Below, piece by piece: positions 54,210-63,250 of a stretch of 64,000 bases of DNA (positions are counted from its first letter, which is position 1; each line of letters begins with the position of its first letter). The notes below the pieces were generated by a model. It did not search any database. It was not told the DNA's origin and saw only the letters and a program-made list of their open reading frames with translations. The translations under genes and the position numbers were made by a program. Origin of the DNA: Shewanella ulleungensis (GTDB lineage: Bacteria > Pseudomonadota > Gammaproteobacteria > Enterobacterales > Shewanellaceae). The DNA lies in the NCBI RefSeq assembly GCF_014648315.1, contig NZ_BMQW01000002.1:558001-622000 (forward strand), in the 5' to 3' direction.

Positions 54210-54446
54210 ATGACTAACGTGTTTAAACCCATTGGCAAAACTGTAGTGGCGTTAGCTATTGCAAGTAGTATCGTTGGATGTTCAAGTTTAGGTGTTCAAC
54301 CATGGGAAAAAGATCAATTTGCCCGTGAAGACATGGCATTGAACAGCGAAAAACTAGATTTATCTTTGGATGATCATATTTATTTCAGTAAAGAAGGTAC
54401 TAGTGGCGGTCGTTCATTGGCGGGCGGAGGTTGTGGATGCAACTAA
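54210..54446 (+). CDS. DUF4266 small lipoprotein with C-terminal GGGCGCN
   Basis: 78 residues from ATG 54210 (GGAG upstream, overlapping the TlpA stop region). Lipobox VGCS ends the signal peptide (Cys24). 'PWEKDQFAREDMALNSEKLDLSLDDHIYFSKEGTSGGRSLAGGGCGCN' is the family core; the GGGCGCN end seems to be the most conserved part from memory. The two terminal Cys may bind a metal or a cofactor, or be the target of the neighbouring TlpA and ApbE proteins. The end of this gene overlaps the start of the DUF3570 gene by 10 bases. Function unknown. Confidence 0.85.
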   Translation: MTNVFKPIGKTVVALAIASSIVGCSSLGVQPWEKDQFAREDMALNSEKLDLSLDDHIYFSKEGTSGGRSLAGGGCGCN

Positions 54447-55732
54447 CATCAAAACAAAGCATTGCCAGCGCCTTAGCAATTGCAAGTTGTAGTTTAATTG
54501 GTCAAGCCAATGCAGCCGAAGCCGTGCCGGCTAATGATGACTGGAAAGTCGATGCTGCCATTATGTATTACGGTGAACAAGAGCGCGTGCAAGCTGTAGA
54601 GGCCATTGGTAACGTACAAAAAGCGTTTGGTGACAAATCGTTATTAGACATGAAAGTCGTCATCGACAGTTTAACTGGCTCTTCAGCATCAGGCGCAGTC
54701 GCTCAAGGCGAAAGCCAAACGTTTACGCGTCCATCTGGTAAAGGCGAATACACCGTTGGCGCAGGTGATACCCCACTTGATGATACTTTCCACGATACGC
54801 GAGTGCAGTTAAGTGCTAACTGGCAAGAAGTGTTTAATCAAGATTGGACTGGTAACGTAGGCGTATATGGTTCGAAAGAGTTTGATTACTTATCGATGGG
54901 ATTAAATGCTGGCCTTGAACGTAGCTTTAATAAAAATAATACCACTTTGGCATTATCTGGCGCATTTACACATGATGTTGTCGATCCAGTTGGTGGCCGC
55001 CCTGTCGCCTTCAGTGAGATGGTTTATCGGTCTGACTACAACAGTGACACAGAGTACCAAGCTGCGTTTGATCAAACTCGTTTAAGTGGCGATGATACCA
55101 AGCAAACATCGGATATCATGTTTGGTGTTACTCAAATTCTTAATCGCAATTGGTTAATGCAGGCTAATTATGGTTTGTCTAGTGTGTCAGGTTACATGAG
55201 CGATCCGTATAAAATATTGAGCGAAGTTGATAGCAACGGGATAACTCAAGGATACCGTTACGAGAGCCGACCGGATTCACGCCTAAAGCACAGTGTGTAT
55301 GTGATGACAAAAGGTGCATTAGATTCAGGCGTGGTAGATTTCTCATATCGCTATAGTACCGATGATTGGGACATTACTTCGCACACCTTAGAAACGCATT
55401 ATCGCTATTACTTTAGTCCGAGTTTTTATGGGCAACTACACTTGCGTTATTACCAACAACAAGCGGCAGAGTTTTATCAACCTTTCTTAACGATGGGCGA
55501 TACCTTACCAGAATATGCCAGTGCTGATTATAGAATTGGCGATATGACTGCTTATACCATCGGACTTAAATTTGGGCAGCGTTTATCGGGTGGACATGAG
55601 ATGACTTATCGTCTTGAGTATTACCAACAAAATCCTGAAAACAATGGTACAGAACTACCAGGCCAGTTACAAAATTACGATCTATTTCCTTCAGTGAAAG
55701 CAATTGTTGCTCAAGTTAGTTATTCGTTTTAA
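54437..55732 (+). CDS. DUF3570 outer-membrane beta-barrel protein
   Basis: 431 residues from ATG 54437; a TTG two codons upstream is not needed. The signal peptide ends near 'GQANA'. Alternating polar/aromatic strands ('VDFSYRYSTDDWDITSHTLETHYRYYFSPSFYGQLHLRYYQQ', 'MTYRLEYYQQNPE') and a C-terminal Phe in 'VAQVSYSF' mark an outer-membrane beta-barrel recognised by the Bam complex. DUF3570 genes usually follow DUF4266 genes, so the two are probably one functional unit in the outer membrane. Substrate unknown. Confidence 0.9.
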   Translation: MQLTSKQSIASALAIASCSLIGQANAAEAVPANDDWKVDAAIMYYGEQERVQAVEAIGNVQKAFGDKSLLDMKVVIDSLTGSSASGAVAQGESQTFTRPSGKGEYTVGAGDTPLDDTFHDTRVQLSANWQEVFNQDWTGNVGVYGSKEFDYLSMGLNAGLERSFNKNNTTLALSGAFTHDVVDPVGGRPVAFSEMVYRSDYNSDTEYQAAFDQTRLSGDDTKQTSDIMFGVTQILNRNWLMQANYGLSSVSGYMSDPYKILSEVDSNGITQGYRYESRPDSRLKHSVYVMTKGALDSGVVDFSYRYSTDDWDITSHTLETHYRYYFSPSFYGQLHLRYYQQQAAEFYQPFLTMGDTLPEYASADYRIGDMTAYTIGLKFGQRLSGGHEMTYRLEYYQQNPENNGTELPGQLQNYDLFPSVKAIVAQVSYSF

Positions 55733-55754
55733 GCAGGCTTTATCTTAAAGCTGG

Positions 55755-55796
55755 TAGACTCGGCCATTATGACGAAAGTGATAATGGCCGAGTCTA
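55755..55796. terminator. 16-bp perfect stem between the DUF3570 gene and apbE
   Basis: TAGACTCGGCCATTAT (55755-55770), 10-base loop, exact reverse complement at 55781-55796. No T-run. It may end or attenuate the tlpA-DUF3570 transcript. Confidence 0.6.
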
Positions 55797-55865
55797 TAAT
55801 ATATGACCATATTCAAGATGCTGAATATATTATCAATTACTGGTTATTGGTATTAAGATAGTTTT

Positions 55866-56810
55866 ATGCAACCAACTGAGAGTGTCATGTCAGCCAATTT
55901 ATCACGCTCTGAAACCAACACTGATAGTGACATCAGCTTACAGCCGCGTACATGGGGTTTTTTAGGCACATTTAAAGCAATGGCAAGTCCTTGTGAAGTC
56001 TTGATGGCCGTTCCAGATGAGCACGTAGCTATGCAGATGCTACAAGTGGCTTACCAAGAAGCGAAACGGATTGAACAAAAGTTTAGCCGCTTCATTAAAG
56101 GCAATCTTATTTGGCAAATAAACCATGCCAATGGTACAGCTATCCCAATAGATGCAGAGACCTTGCATTTATTGCATTTTGCCCAGCAATGTTACCAATT
56201 GAGTGACGGCGCATTTGATATCAGTGCTTGTCCACTTATGACGTTGTGGCGTTTTGATGGCCAAAAAACAATCCCTAATCAACGCGATATAAATCAAACC
56301 TTGCAGCATGTTGGCTTAAACAACATATCGCTCTCGCAAACCCATATTCACATGCCTGTAGGGATGAGTGTCGACTTTGGCGGTATTGGTAAAGAGTATG
56401 CGGTAGATAAAGCGGCTCAAATGATTGCTCAGCGCTGGCCTAATCATTCAGTGTTGGTTAACTTTGGCGGTGACATTGCCTGTCCGAACACCAAAAGCGA
56501 TGGCTGGCAGGTAGGAATTGAAAACCCACAAAAGCTGGATAATGCCGCAGCGCTATTAACGATTCGCCAAGGTGCGTTAGCAACTAGCGGTACAACTCGT
56601 CGTTATATTGAGGTTGATGGAAAACGCTACGGGCATATTATTAATCCTACAACGGGTTATCCTATTGAGCAGGCGCCTTTGTCTGTCACTGTCCTTGCAC
56701 CTAATTGTGTTATGGCGGGGATGCTGGCTACCATGGCTATGTTAAAAGGACCTGAGGCTGAAGCTTTTTTACAGCAGCAAGGTGTCGACTTTAAGGTGTT
56801 TCGAGGGTAA
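55866..56810 (+). CDS. apbE: ApbE-like FAD:protein FMN transferase
   Basis: 314 residues. Motifs: 'GTFKAMASPCEVLMAV', 'FDISACPLMTLWRFDG', 'DFGGIGKEYAVDKAA', 'NFGGDIACPNTKSDGWQVGIENP' and 'YGHIINPTTGYPIE', which carry the FAD-binding and Mg sites. ApbE attaches FMN to Thr/Ser in target flavoproteins. Neither a signal peptide nor a lipobox is seen, so it may act in the cytosol. A second in-frame ATG at 55887 is preceded by GAGAG and may be the true start. It precedes the two-component genes by 5 bases and follows the DUF3570 gene by a 134-bp gap. Confidence 0.92.
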   Translation: MQPTESVMSANLSRSETNTDSDISLQPRTWGFLGTFKAMASPCEVLMAVPDEHVAMQMLQVAYQEAKRIEQKFSRFIKGNLIWQINHANGTAIPIDAETLHLLHFAQQCYQLSDGAFDISACPLMTLWRFDGQKTIPNQRDINQTLQHVGLNNISLSQTHIHMPVGMSVDFGGIGKEYAVDKAAQMIAQRWPNHSVLVNFGGDIACPNTKSDGWQVGIENPQKLDNAAALLTIRQGALATSGTTRRYIEVDGKRYGHIINPTTGYPIEQAPLSVTVLAPNCVMAGMLATMAMLKGPEAEAFLQQQGVDFKVFRG

Positions 56811-56815
56811 TAAAT

Positions 56816-57475
56816 ATGCGTGTATTACTGATTGAAGATAATAAATTACTCGCCCAAGGTGTGGTGATGAGCCTGGCTAAAGAAGGTATTCAAGTTGATC
56901 ATTTATCATCTTTTAAGCAGGCGCAAGCGGCACTCAACAACGAAGATTTTAGCGCGATTATTCTTGATTTAGGCTTACCTGATGGCGATGGTGCTGAGTT
57001 GTTAAAACAATGGCGCCGAAATGGTGTGTCTTTACCCATTATCGTGTTAACGGCGAATACTGACTTTGATACTCGCTTGGCTTGTTTAGACATTGGTGCT
57101 GATGATTACCTCAGCAAACCTTTTGATGTGAGAGAGTTAATCGCTCGGTTACGTGCCATTATTCGGCGTCAACATGGTTTAGACAACAACCAATTTAGCT
57201 ATGGTGCACTCGACATTGATTTTACCTGTTGTGAGGTGCATTTTCGGGGCGAACTAGTGTCATTGTCTCGACGCGAGTATCAGTTAATACTTGAATTTGC
57301 TCAATCTGCAGGTCGCGTATTAACTCGCAGCCAACTCGAGCAATTAACTTACGGTTGGGACGAGGTCGGCAGTAATTCGATTGAAGTGCACATACATCAT
57401 TTACGTAAAAAAATGGCCACCGAATTAATTAAAACGGTACGAGGAATTGGCTACATTTTAACTGAAACGCACTAG
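56816..57475 (+). CDS. OmpR-family response regulator
   Basis: 219 residues. Receiver domain with the phospho-Asp51 ('AIILDLGLPDGDGAELL'), the acidic pair 'EDN' at 7-9 and the conserved Lys in 'DDYLSKPFDV'. The C-terminal winged helix ('SRREYQLILEFAQSAGRVLTRSQLEQLTYGWDEVGSNSIEVHIHHLRKKM') binds DNA. Follows apbE by 5 bases and is followed by the kinase gene after 83 bases. Likely regulates the TlpA/DUF4266/DUF3570 operon, or envelope genes. Confidence 0.93.
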   Translation: MRVLLIEDNKLLAQGVVMSLAKEGIQVDHLSSFKQAQAALNNEDFSAIILDLGLPDGDGAELLKQWRRNGVSLPIIVLTANTDFDTRLACLDIGADDYLSKPFDVRELIARLRAIIRRQHGLDNNQFSYGALDIDFTCCEVHFRGELVSLSRREYQLILEFAQSAGRVLTRSQLEQLTYGWDEVGSNSIEVHIHHLRKKMATELIKTVRGIGYILTETH

Positions 57476-57558
57476 CGCGGTTAAGTTATGCGTCATGAAT
57501 AACGGTTGCGCACAAGTAAGTGATTAATTAATTTTCGTTACTATTTTTAAAGGATTTT

Positions 57559-58947
57559 ATGTTCTCATTACGTTTATTATTTAGCGTATTAATGCTTTTA
57601 GGCATTGTACTCACGGTAACGTTTTCGAGTGTATTAAGTTCTCGAGATGCGATGCATGAAGTTGAAGAGATATTTGATGCACAAATGGTTCAAACGGCAA
57701 AAATGCTTGAACAGTTTTATGTTAATCAACTGACTGAAAAACAGCTTGCCCAGTTAGTGATACGGCCTATTTTATTTCATGTTGATGATTCCAATATTGA
57801 AACATTTGCCGATCAAGCTAATCCGATCTCCCTATCTTATGAACATAAACTGTCTTTTCAACTCTTGTCGATTACAGGCCAATTACTCGCCTATTCAGAC
57901 AGTTCTGGTGAGCAAACGTTAACCCAGTTCACTCAAGGTTATGATACTCGCAACATCAATGGTTATTTATGGCACGTGTACAGCTATTTTTCAGCGGCGC
58001 ATCAAGTGTGGATTGTTACTGCTCAACGCCATGATGTGCGCCAGGAATTAGTGTCTTTAATTGTGAGTAACACATGGCGAACACCATTGATTATAACTCC
58101 CATCATGATGTTTTTTATGCTGTTGTTTATTTACTATCTATTTAAACCGCTAAAGTTATTAGAGCGCCATTTAGATAAGCGACCAGCTCAAGATCTCACG
58201 CCAATTAACTTCACATTACCAACCGAGTTAGCGTCAGTGCAAAAAGCGCTCAATAGTTATTTATTGCGCATTGCCGATACCATAGTGCGCGAGCGTCGTT
58301 TTAGCGCCGATGCCGCTCACGAGCTTAAAACCCCATTAGCGATTATTAAGTTACACAGTGATGGGTTAAATGATGTCTTGTTAGCTCAGCATCAAGACGT
58401 TCAGCAAATAACACAGCCATACAGTAATGCTATAGGCGAAGGGGTCAATAGAATAAATCATACGGTTGAGCAGTTGCTGTTGTTATCGCGGGTTGATGCT
58501 ATTGAGGCGCTCAATCGCTCAGACTGTAAGCTGCAAAATAGTATTGATAATGTGATAAATCAATTATTGCATCTCATAGCAGATTACGAATGGCATATTG
58601 ATATTCCTTTAGACATGACGATTAATGCTGACCCGTTTTATCTTGAATTAGTATTAAAAAATATTATCGAGAACGCTTGTAAGTACAGCCCTGTAGAGTC
58701 GTTAATTACGATTCGAGCGAGCAAGCAGGGTGCTCAAACGTTAATCGAAGTAATCGATCAAGGACGTGGCATGTCCAATGATGAAATCAGCTTAGCTAAA
58801 AACCGTTTTTATCGTGTAGATGAAAATACCTCGCAAGGGGCAGGGTTGGGCTTATCCATCTGCCAACATATCATAAGCCTACATAACGGCGAGTTGCATT
58901 TTACTCGAGTTGAGTCACATGGACTGAACGTTAGTATTGTCGTGTAG
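57559..58947 (+). CDS. Sensor histidine kinase (partner of the ApbE-side regulator)
   Basis: 462 residues. Two membrane helices (~5-25 and ~174-194) enclose a periplasmic sensor of ~150 residues. HAMP-like linker, then the phospho-acceptor 'AHELKTPLAIIKLHSD' (His254) and the ATP lid 'NIIENACKYSP', 'DQGRGMS', 'GAGLGLSICQHIISLH'. QseC-like in layout. The periplasmic signal is unknown. Confidence 0.92.
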   Translation: MFSLRLLFSVLMLLGIVLTVTFSSVLSSRDAMHEVEEIFDAQMVQTAKMLEQFYVNQLTEKQLAQLVIRPILFHVDDSNIETFADQANPISLSYEHKLSFQLLSITGQLLAYSDSSGEQTLTQFTQGYDTRNINGYLWHVYSYFSAAHQVWIVTAQRHDVRQELVSLIVSNTWRTPLIITPIMMFFMLLFIYYLFKPLKLLERHLDKRPAQDLTPINFTLPTELASVQKALNSYLLRIADTIVRERRFSADAAHELKTPLAIIKLHSDGLNDVLLAQHQDVQQITQPYSNAIGEGVNRINHTVEQLLLLSRVDAIEALNRSDCKLQNSIDNVINQLLHLIADYEWHIDIPLDMTINADPFYLELVLKNIIENACKYSPVESLITIRASKQGAQTLIEVIDQGRGMSNDEISLAKNRFYRVDENTSQGAGLGLSICQHIISLHNGELHFTRVESHGLNVSIVV

Positions 58948-59001
58948 CTAGTGTTGTAGGGTAGCTAGTATTGTCGAGTGTCATTGAAACATCAAATACA
59001 A

Positions 59002-59030
59002 AAAGATGAGCCGCCTAGCGACTCATCTTT
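59002..59030. terminator. Bidirectional terminator between kinase and DUF3300 genes
   Basis: AAAGATGAG (59002-59010) with CTCATCTTT (59022-59030), and T-rich ends on both sides. Confidence 0.85.
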
Positions 59031-59048
59031 ATTTTTTATTCACTTTTT

Positions 59049-60512
59049 TTACTGCCTTTCTCGCGATGGTTTAATATCTCGAGATTGATTTGATTGGCGT
59101 GCAGAGTTGTCACGTTGTTGGCTCATTGACCGCGACGCTTGTTGGGGCTCACGAACCTTTTCAACTCGGGTGTTACGCTGCACTGATTGCACGGTTTGTG
59201 TTCGCGGTTCACGCACTTTCTCAACGCGAGTGTTACGCTGCGCTTGTTGCGCTTGTTGCACTTGTTGAGTCCGTGTTTGGTTAGTAACCTTAGTCACGGG
59301 CTTTACCTCATTTCTCACCTTGGTATTGACCACGTCTCGTTGACGGCTTACCACTTCTTTGTCTCTACTGTAAGTCGATTTCAATGGCTCATTCTTACGT
59401 TCAAATGACTTTACCTGAGTCGTAGGTTGACGTTGCTGGCTTAGTTCGCGCTTTAACTGCGTACTTCTATGTTCAGCAGATCCATTACGGTTTTCTTGCT
59501 TCAGACTTTGGTTTATGTGCTTGCGTTGCTCATTAACCTTAATTGAGTCATTTCGTGGCGTGACACGACGTGGCTCATTAGTCACTTGACGTGAGTAACT
59601 CACTGGTTTATTTCTTTTTTCATAGTGACCATTGTATCGTTTGCTGATCACCAGGCTGCGATAAGCCACACCTTTACGATGCTTAGGTTTGTGCTGCCAA
59701 TGTTGTGCTCCATGGCTGTAGCTTATTTTACGTGGTGTGTAGTAGCGGTAGTTTTTATGTACTGGTACTGCAATTACACGACGGTCATGCCAGTGAAAAC
59801 CACTAAAGAAGAAGTTAAAGCTAATGCGTACACCGCTATCCCAAAAAATCGCATGGTTGTTAGGGCGATAGTTTACATAAGCAGGTGCATGCCAATATAC
59901 CGGTGGATAACGGTTCCAGCGCCAGTTGCCATAGACAATACGGCTGTCGTAATAAGGTACATAGACAATTTCAGGACGCACAGATTCGATAATAATGCGG
60001 CGTTCCACACGCGATACTTTAACCTGCTCAAGATCTGCCAAATTATTAGCTTCATCAGCTTGTTGTCTTAACGCTTGAATGGTGTCGAGCATTCGCCCTT
60101 CGTCTTGCAAAAAGGCATCGCCGAGGTTTTGGGTCCACACTAAATCATTGTTTAAACGCTCGAGCACATTAGGAAAGGCCACTAACGCTTTAACGCTTGG
60201 GTCCCAATCTTGTGACTCTACCTCGGTCATAATTTGATTAGTGTCGCGATTACCTTGATTGGCTAACCAACGCTTAGCTTGGACAATTTCAAGCGGGTAG
60301 GTTGAGGCAATCAAAATGTGAGTTAATAAACTGTCTGGATATAGTGCAATGGGCGCTAGCATTTGCGCCAATTCAGCATCACTCACCACATCATCAGATG
60401 CGTTGTATGAATATGATTCAGTTGGCTGCGCTGCTTGCACACTTGCTAATGGCATACAAACCAAGGCTAACGCTAGTAGCGCTTTAGCGGGTGTTTGAAT
60501 GGCTTTTTTCAT
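59049..60512 (-). CDS. DUF3300-family secreted protein
   Basis: 487 residues from ATG 60512 (GGAG upstream). Signal peptide ends at 'ASVQAA'. The N-terminal ~200 residues are the DUF3300 domain ('AELAQMLAPIALYPDSLLTHILIASTYPLEIVQAKRWL', 'WDPSVKALVAFPNVLERLN', 'EIVYVPYYDSRIVYG'). The rest is His/Tyr-rich ('HWHDRRVIAVPVHKNYRYY') and then basic, with repeated 'QRNTRVEKVREP' units near the end. Such proteins are probably envelope or surface proteins. Function is unknown. A PhoP-like box lies at 60564-60579, upstream on the same strand. Confidence 0.9.
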   Translation of the reverse strand: MKKAIQTPAKALLALALVCMPLASVQAAQPTESYSYNASDDVVSDAELAQMLAPIALYPDSLLTHILIASTYPLEIVQAKRWLANQGNRDTNQIMTEVESQDWDPSVKALVAFPNVLERLNNDLVWTQNLGDAFLQDEGRMLDTIQALRQQADEANNLADLEQVKVSRVERRIIIESVRPEIVYVPYYDSRIVYGNWRWNRYPPVYWHAPAYVNYRPNNHAIFWDSGVRISFNFFFSGFHWHDRRVIAVPVHKNYRYYTPRKISYSHGAQHWQHKPKHRKGVAYRSLVISKRYNGHYEKRNKPVSYSRQVTNEPRRVTPRNDSIKVNEQRKHINQSLKQENRNGSAEHRSTQLKRELSQQRQPTTQVKSFERKNEPLKSTYSRDKEVVSRQRDVVNTKVRNEVKPVTKVTNQTRTQQVQQAQQAQRNTRVEKVREPRTQTVQSVQRNTRVEKVREPQQASRSMSQQRDNSARQSNQSRDIKPSRERQ

Positions 60513-60563
60513 GTTATCTCCAGTGTCATTGATGACTGTTAACGTCATCATAGCGAGCTGAAG

Positions 60564-60579
60564 ATGAACATAAGCTGAA
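60564..60579 (-). promoter_or_regulatory. Response-regulator box 1 (DUF3300 gene)
   Basis: On the minus strand TTCAGCTTATGTTCAT, two half-sites TTCA with an 11-base period; a third TTCAGC follows it at the next 11-base step. It lies 52 bases upstream of the DUF3300 start. Confidence 0.65.
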
Positions 60580-60713
60580 AGTGATTTAATTGGTTTTATT
60601 TTTTGGATATTTATTTGGGGGATTGAGCCTCAGTCAATTAAGCTTCAGGTTAATGCTCAGCGATTAATGATAAGTGATACAGAGTAAATGTGCTGCTGCG
60701 AATGAATAATGTA

Positions 60714-62042
60714 TTAATGAGTAAACTCGAACTCAAATTTGGCACCGCCTAAAGACTTAGACTGAGCAACCGTTAATGTGCCGTGATAGCTGTCGACAAG
60801 ATCGCGTACAATGGCTAGGCCGATACCGTGGCCCTGTTCATATGTGTCGGCGCGTATACCCCGTTCAAATATTTGTTGTTGCTTGTCTTTAGGCACACCA
60901 GCGCCGTCATCTTCAATAATGATCTGTAAACTGTTAGCTAACTGCTTAACACTTATTAACACATGGCTATTGGCTGCTTTACAGGCATTGTCTAATACGT
61001 TTCCGAGCATTTCGGTTAAGTCAGACTCGTCGCCTTTAAAACGAGCTTCAGTATCACCTTGATAATCAATCTTCAGCGCTTGCTGTTGGTATATTTTGCC
61101 TAAGGTTCGCACCAAGCGTGCGGCGATATCATCAACACTAACACCAAGATGCCAACCCGTGCCTGCAGCACTTTGCGCACGCTTTAACTGATATGCCACT
61201 ATTTGATTAATACGATTAATTTGCTCTAACGATGCCTCATTTAAATTTGCCTGCGTTTGCATTACAGCTAATGGCGTTTTTAAGCTATGCGCTAAATCGG
61301 CAAGGGCGTTACGGTAACGTTTTCGCTGATTTTGTTCTGTTTGCAGTAAGGTATTGAGCTGTTTGGCCACCTTTTGTAGCTCTATGGGGTATTGGGTGCT
61401 TAGCTGCATCGATTTACCTTGCTCTACAGCGCTGAGCTCTTGGCTGAATTGACCTAAAGGTTTGAGGGTCCATAACAACCAACTCAACTGTACGCTTAAT
61501 AACAGGGCCATTAATATCAATAACCAAGTCCATAATGTTTTTGAAAACTGGCTAATTTGTTGTTGGTATTCTTGTTGGTTTTTAATAATGTGCAGCGTCA
61601 TGGTAAACGGTTGTTCGCTGGTGGCAAAACTGACACTGAAGCTGTAGATCAATTGTGGTTTGTCGTTAATTAAAATACTTCCGTAACTGTTTCGACCCGT
61701 TACAGGTTTCGGTAAGTTAATTGGAGTGTTTAAGCCTAAAAACGAATTTGAGGTCCACAGTAATTGATTATCTTTGGTGGTAATTAATGCATACAGCCCA
61801 GAACCAATGACATTAAATTGATTTTCGAGCAGGTGCTCAGGCATGAGTAGCTCATCGTTTTCCACTTCGGCCATGGCTAACACGGAATAAACGTAAGCTT
61901 TTAATTGGTTTTTTGCCGCAGCATTAATTTGAGTTTCAAAGGCGTTGTTAACCGTAATGCCAATAATGGGCAGTAATACTAAAATAAGCAGTAATGCACT
62001 AACGACAATGCGAACTTTAAGTGAGCCCAATAACTTATTCAT
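60714..62042 (-). CDS. PhoQ-like sensor histidine kinase
   Basis: 442 residues. Two membrane helices (~11-31 and ~171-191) with a periplasmic sensor of about 140 residues; phospho-acceptor 'ADLAHSLKTPLAVMQTQANLNEA' with His252; ATP-binding 'NVLDNACKAANSH' and 'EDDGAGVPKDKQQQIFERGIRADTYEQGHGIGLAIVRDLVD'. The 'AHSLKTPLAV' form (S in place of E) is that of PhoQ. It overlaps the regulator gene by 8 bases. Signals such as divalent cations or antimicrobial peptides are plausible but not shown. Confidence 0.93.
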   Translation of the reverse strand: MNKLLGSLKVRIVVSALLLILVLLPIIGITVNNAFETQINAAAKNQLKAYVYSVLAMAEVENDELLMPEHLLENQFNVIGSGLYALITTKDNQLLWTSNSFLGLNTPINLPKPVTGRNSYGSILINDKPQLIYSFSVSFATSEQPFTMTLHIIKNQQEYQQQISQFSKTLWTWLLILMALLLSVQLSWLLWTLKPLGQFSQELSAVEQGKSMQLSTQYPIELQKVAKQLNTLLQTEQNQRKRYRNALADLAHSLKTPLAVMQTQANLNEASLEQINRINQIVAYQLKRAQSAAGTGWHLGVSVDDIAARLVRTLGKIYQQQALKIDYQGDTEARFKGDESDLTEMLGNVLDNACKAANSHVLISVKQLANSLQIIIEDDGAGVPKDKQQQIFERGIRADTYEQGHGIGLAIVRDLVDSYHGTLTVAQSKSLGGAKFEFEFTH

Positions 62043-62718
62043 GTTGCCCTAATTGGCGTAAACGATAACCTTGGCCGCGCAATGTTTCGATGAGTTGGTA
62101 TTGATTGTCTGGGTCGAGCTTTTTACGTAAGCGACGAATAAACACTTCGATAACGTTAGAGTCGAGATCAAAATCTTGATCGTAAATATGTTCAATTAAG
62201 CTGCTTTTAGAATGTACCGAGCCAGGATGAAGCATTAGATATTCAAATAGCTTGTATTCTGAACCACTTAAATTCACCACTTGCTGATGCATTTTTATCT
62301 CAAGGCTGCGGGTATTAATACTAAAAGGCCCATTTTGAATCACAGGGCTAGCTTTGCCTGCCGAGCGGCGTATCAATGCATTGATACGTGCGACTAATTC
62401 TTCAAGCTGAAATGGTTTACTTAAATAATCATCTGCACCTGCATCTAGGCCAATGACTTTGTCTTGCCAGCTGTCTCGCGCGGTTAAAATGATAATGGGG
62501 TAACTGATATTTTGTTCGCGCAGCTGGCTAATGAGCGACAGTCCATCGAGTTTTGGTAACCCAACATCAATAATTGCTACATCGTATTGGTATTCTTGGG
62601 CCTGGAATAATCCTTCTTCACCATCAGAGGCGACATCAACAGTATATTGAGCATCAATAAGATGTTGTTTGATATTAGCTTGCAGAGCTAAGTCATCTTC
62701 GACCAGTAATAATCTCAT
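62035..62718 (-). CDS. PhoP-like response regulator
   Basis: 227 residues. Receiver with Asp51 ('VAIIDVGLPKLDGLSLI') and DNA-binding winged helix ('GSEYKLFEYLMLHPGSVHSKSSLIEHIYDQDFDLDSNVIEVFIRRLRKKLD'). Overlaps the kinase start by 8 bases, and the PepSY gene is 3 bases upstream. A PhoP-type regulator is the best candidate to bind the three 16-bp boxes in this region, including the one at the start of its own operon. Confidence 0.94.
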   Translation of the reverse strand: MRLLLVEDDLALQANIKQHLIDAQYTVDVASDGEEGLFQAQEYQYDVAIIDVGLPKLDGLSLISQLREQNISYPIIILTARDSWQDKVIGLDAGADDYLSKPFQLEELVARINALIRRSAGKASPVIQNGPFSINTRSLEIKMHQQVVNLSGSEYKLFEYLMLHPGSVHSKSSLIEHIYDQDFDLDSNVIEVFIRRLRKKLDPDNQYQLIETLRGQGYRLRQLGQHE

Positions 62719-62721
62719 GAG

Positions 62722-63063
62722 TTAGTTCCTTGATACTGAGCCATTAGTTGCGTCTACAGACACATAAAAGATGACGCCATCATTGGTGAGTAATTTCACG
62801 CGATACCCAGGACGACCATTTACACTGCTAGATTGTACTTTCAACACTTTGCCAGAGTAACTACGCTTAGCAATTTGTATGGCTTGCTGTGCACTCGTTA
62901 CAACCAAATTATTGCTTTGGCGATTATCTTTAGGACCAGGCATAAGCTCAAAGGGAGTTGCAGAACTTAATGATAAAACAAGCGGAGCACCAGCAAAGCT
63001 GGGTGATGAAATCACTAACATTAAGCCTAAAAGAATGGCCTTGAGCTTGAACATACGCTGCAT
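62722..63063 (-). CDS. PepSY-domain periplasmic protein
   Basis: 113 residues. Signal peptide ends near 'SSPSFA'. The PepSY fold is at 'AQQAIQIAKRSYSGKVLKVQSSSVNGRPGYRVKLLTNDGVIFYVSVDATNGSV'. Such small PepSY proteins often sit before two-component genes (as in E. coli PhoP-type or the BasS-like systems) and may sense or inhibit. First gene of the minus-strand operon PepSY-RR-HK. Confidence 0.9.
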   Translation of the reverse strand: MQRMFKLKAILLGLMLVISSPSFAGAPLVLSLSSATPFELMPGPKDNRQSNNLVVTSAQQAIQIAKRSYSGKVLKVQSSSVNGRPGYRVKLLTNDGVIFYVSVDATNGSVSRN

Positions 63064-63192
63064 AGTGTTAATCCTATTTACCTCATTGTTCTTAGTGTAA
63101 AAGATCCTTTTATATATAGAAACATCTACTTAAAAAATTGCGCTAGCAGTTGATGTTAATACGTGTTCTTGGGCAAGTATAGCGAGATCCAG

Positions 63193-63208
63193 ATGAACAC
63201 TAACTGAA
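63193..63208 (-). promoter_or_regulatory. Response-regulator box 2 (PepSY-RR-HK operon)
   Basis: On the minus strand TTCAGTTAGTGTTCAT, 130 bases upstream of the PepSY start. Differs from the other two boxes at three positions. Confidence 0.6.
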
Positions 63209-63250
63209 TGGCATTGAGGATATCTAGATGACGATAACTATTTGCTAATG

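Noticed and set aside
59625..60071. Plus-strand frame of 148 codons in the DUF3300 gene
   Set aside because: Antisense to a gene with a clear family domain and signal peptide.
62035..63063. True PhoP/PhoQ orthologues
   Set aside because: They are PhoP/PhoQ-like by motif, but orthology cannot be decided without a tree, so no gene symbols were assigned.
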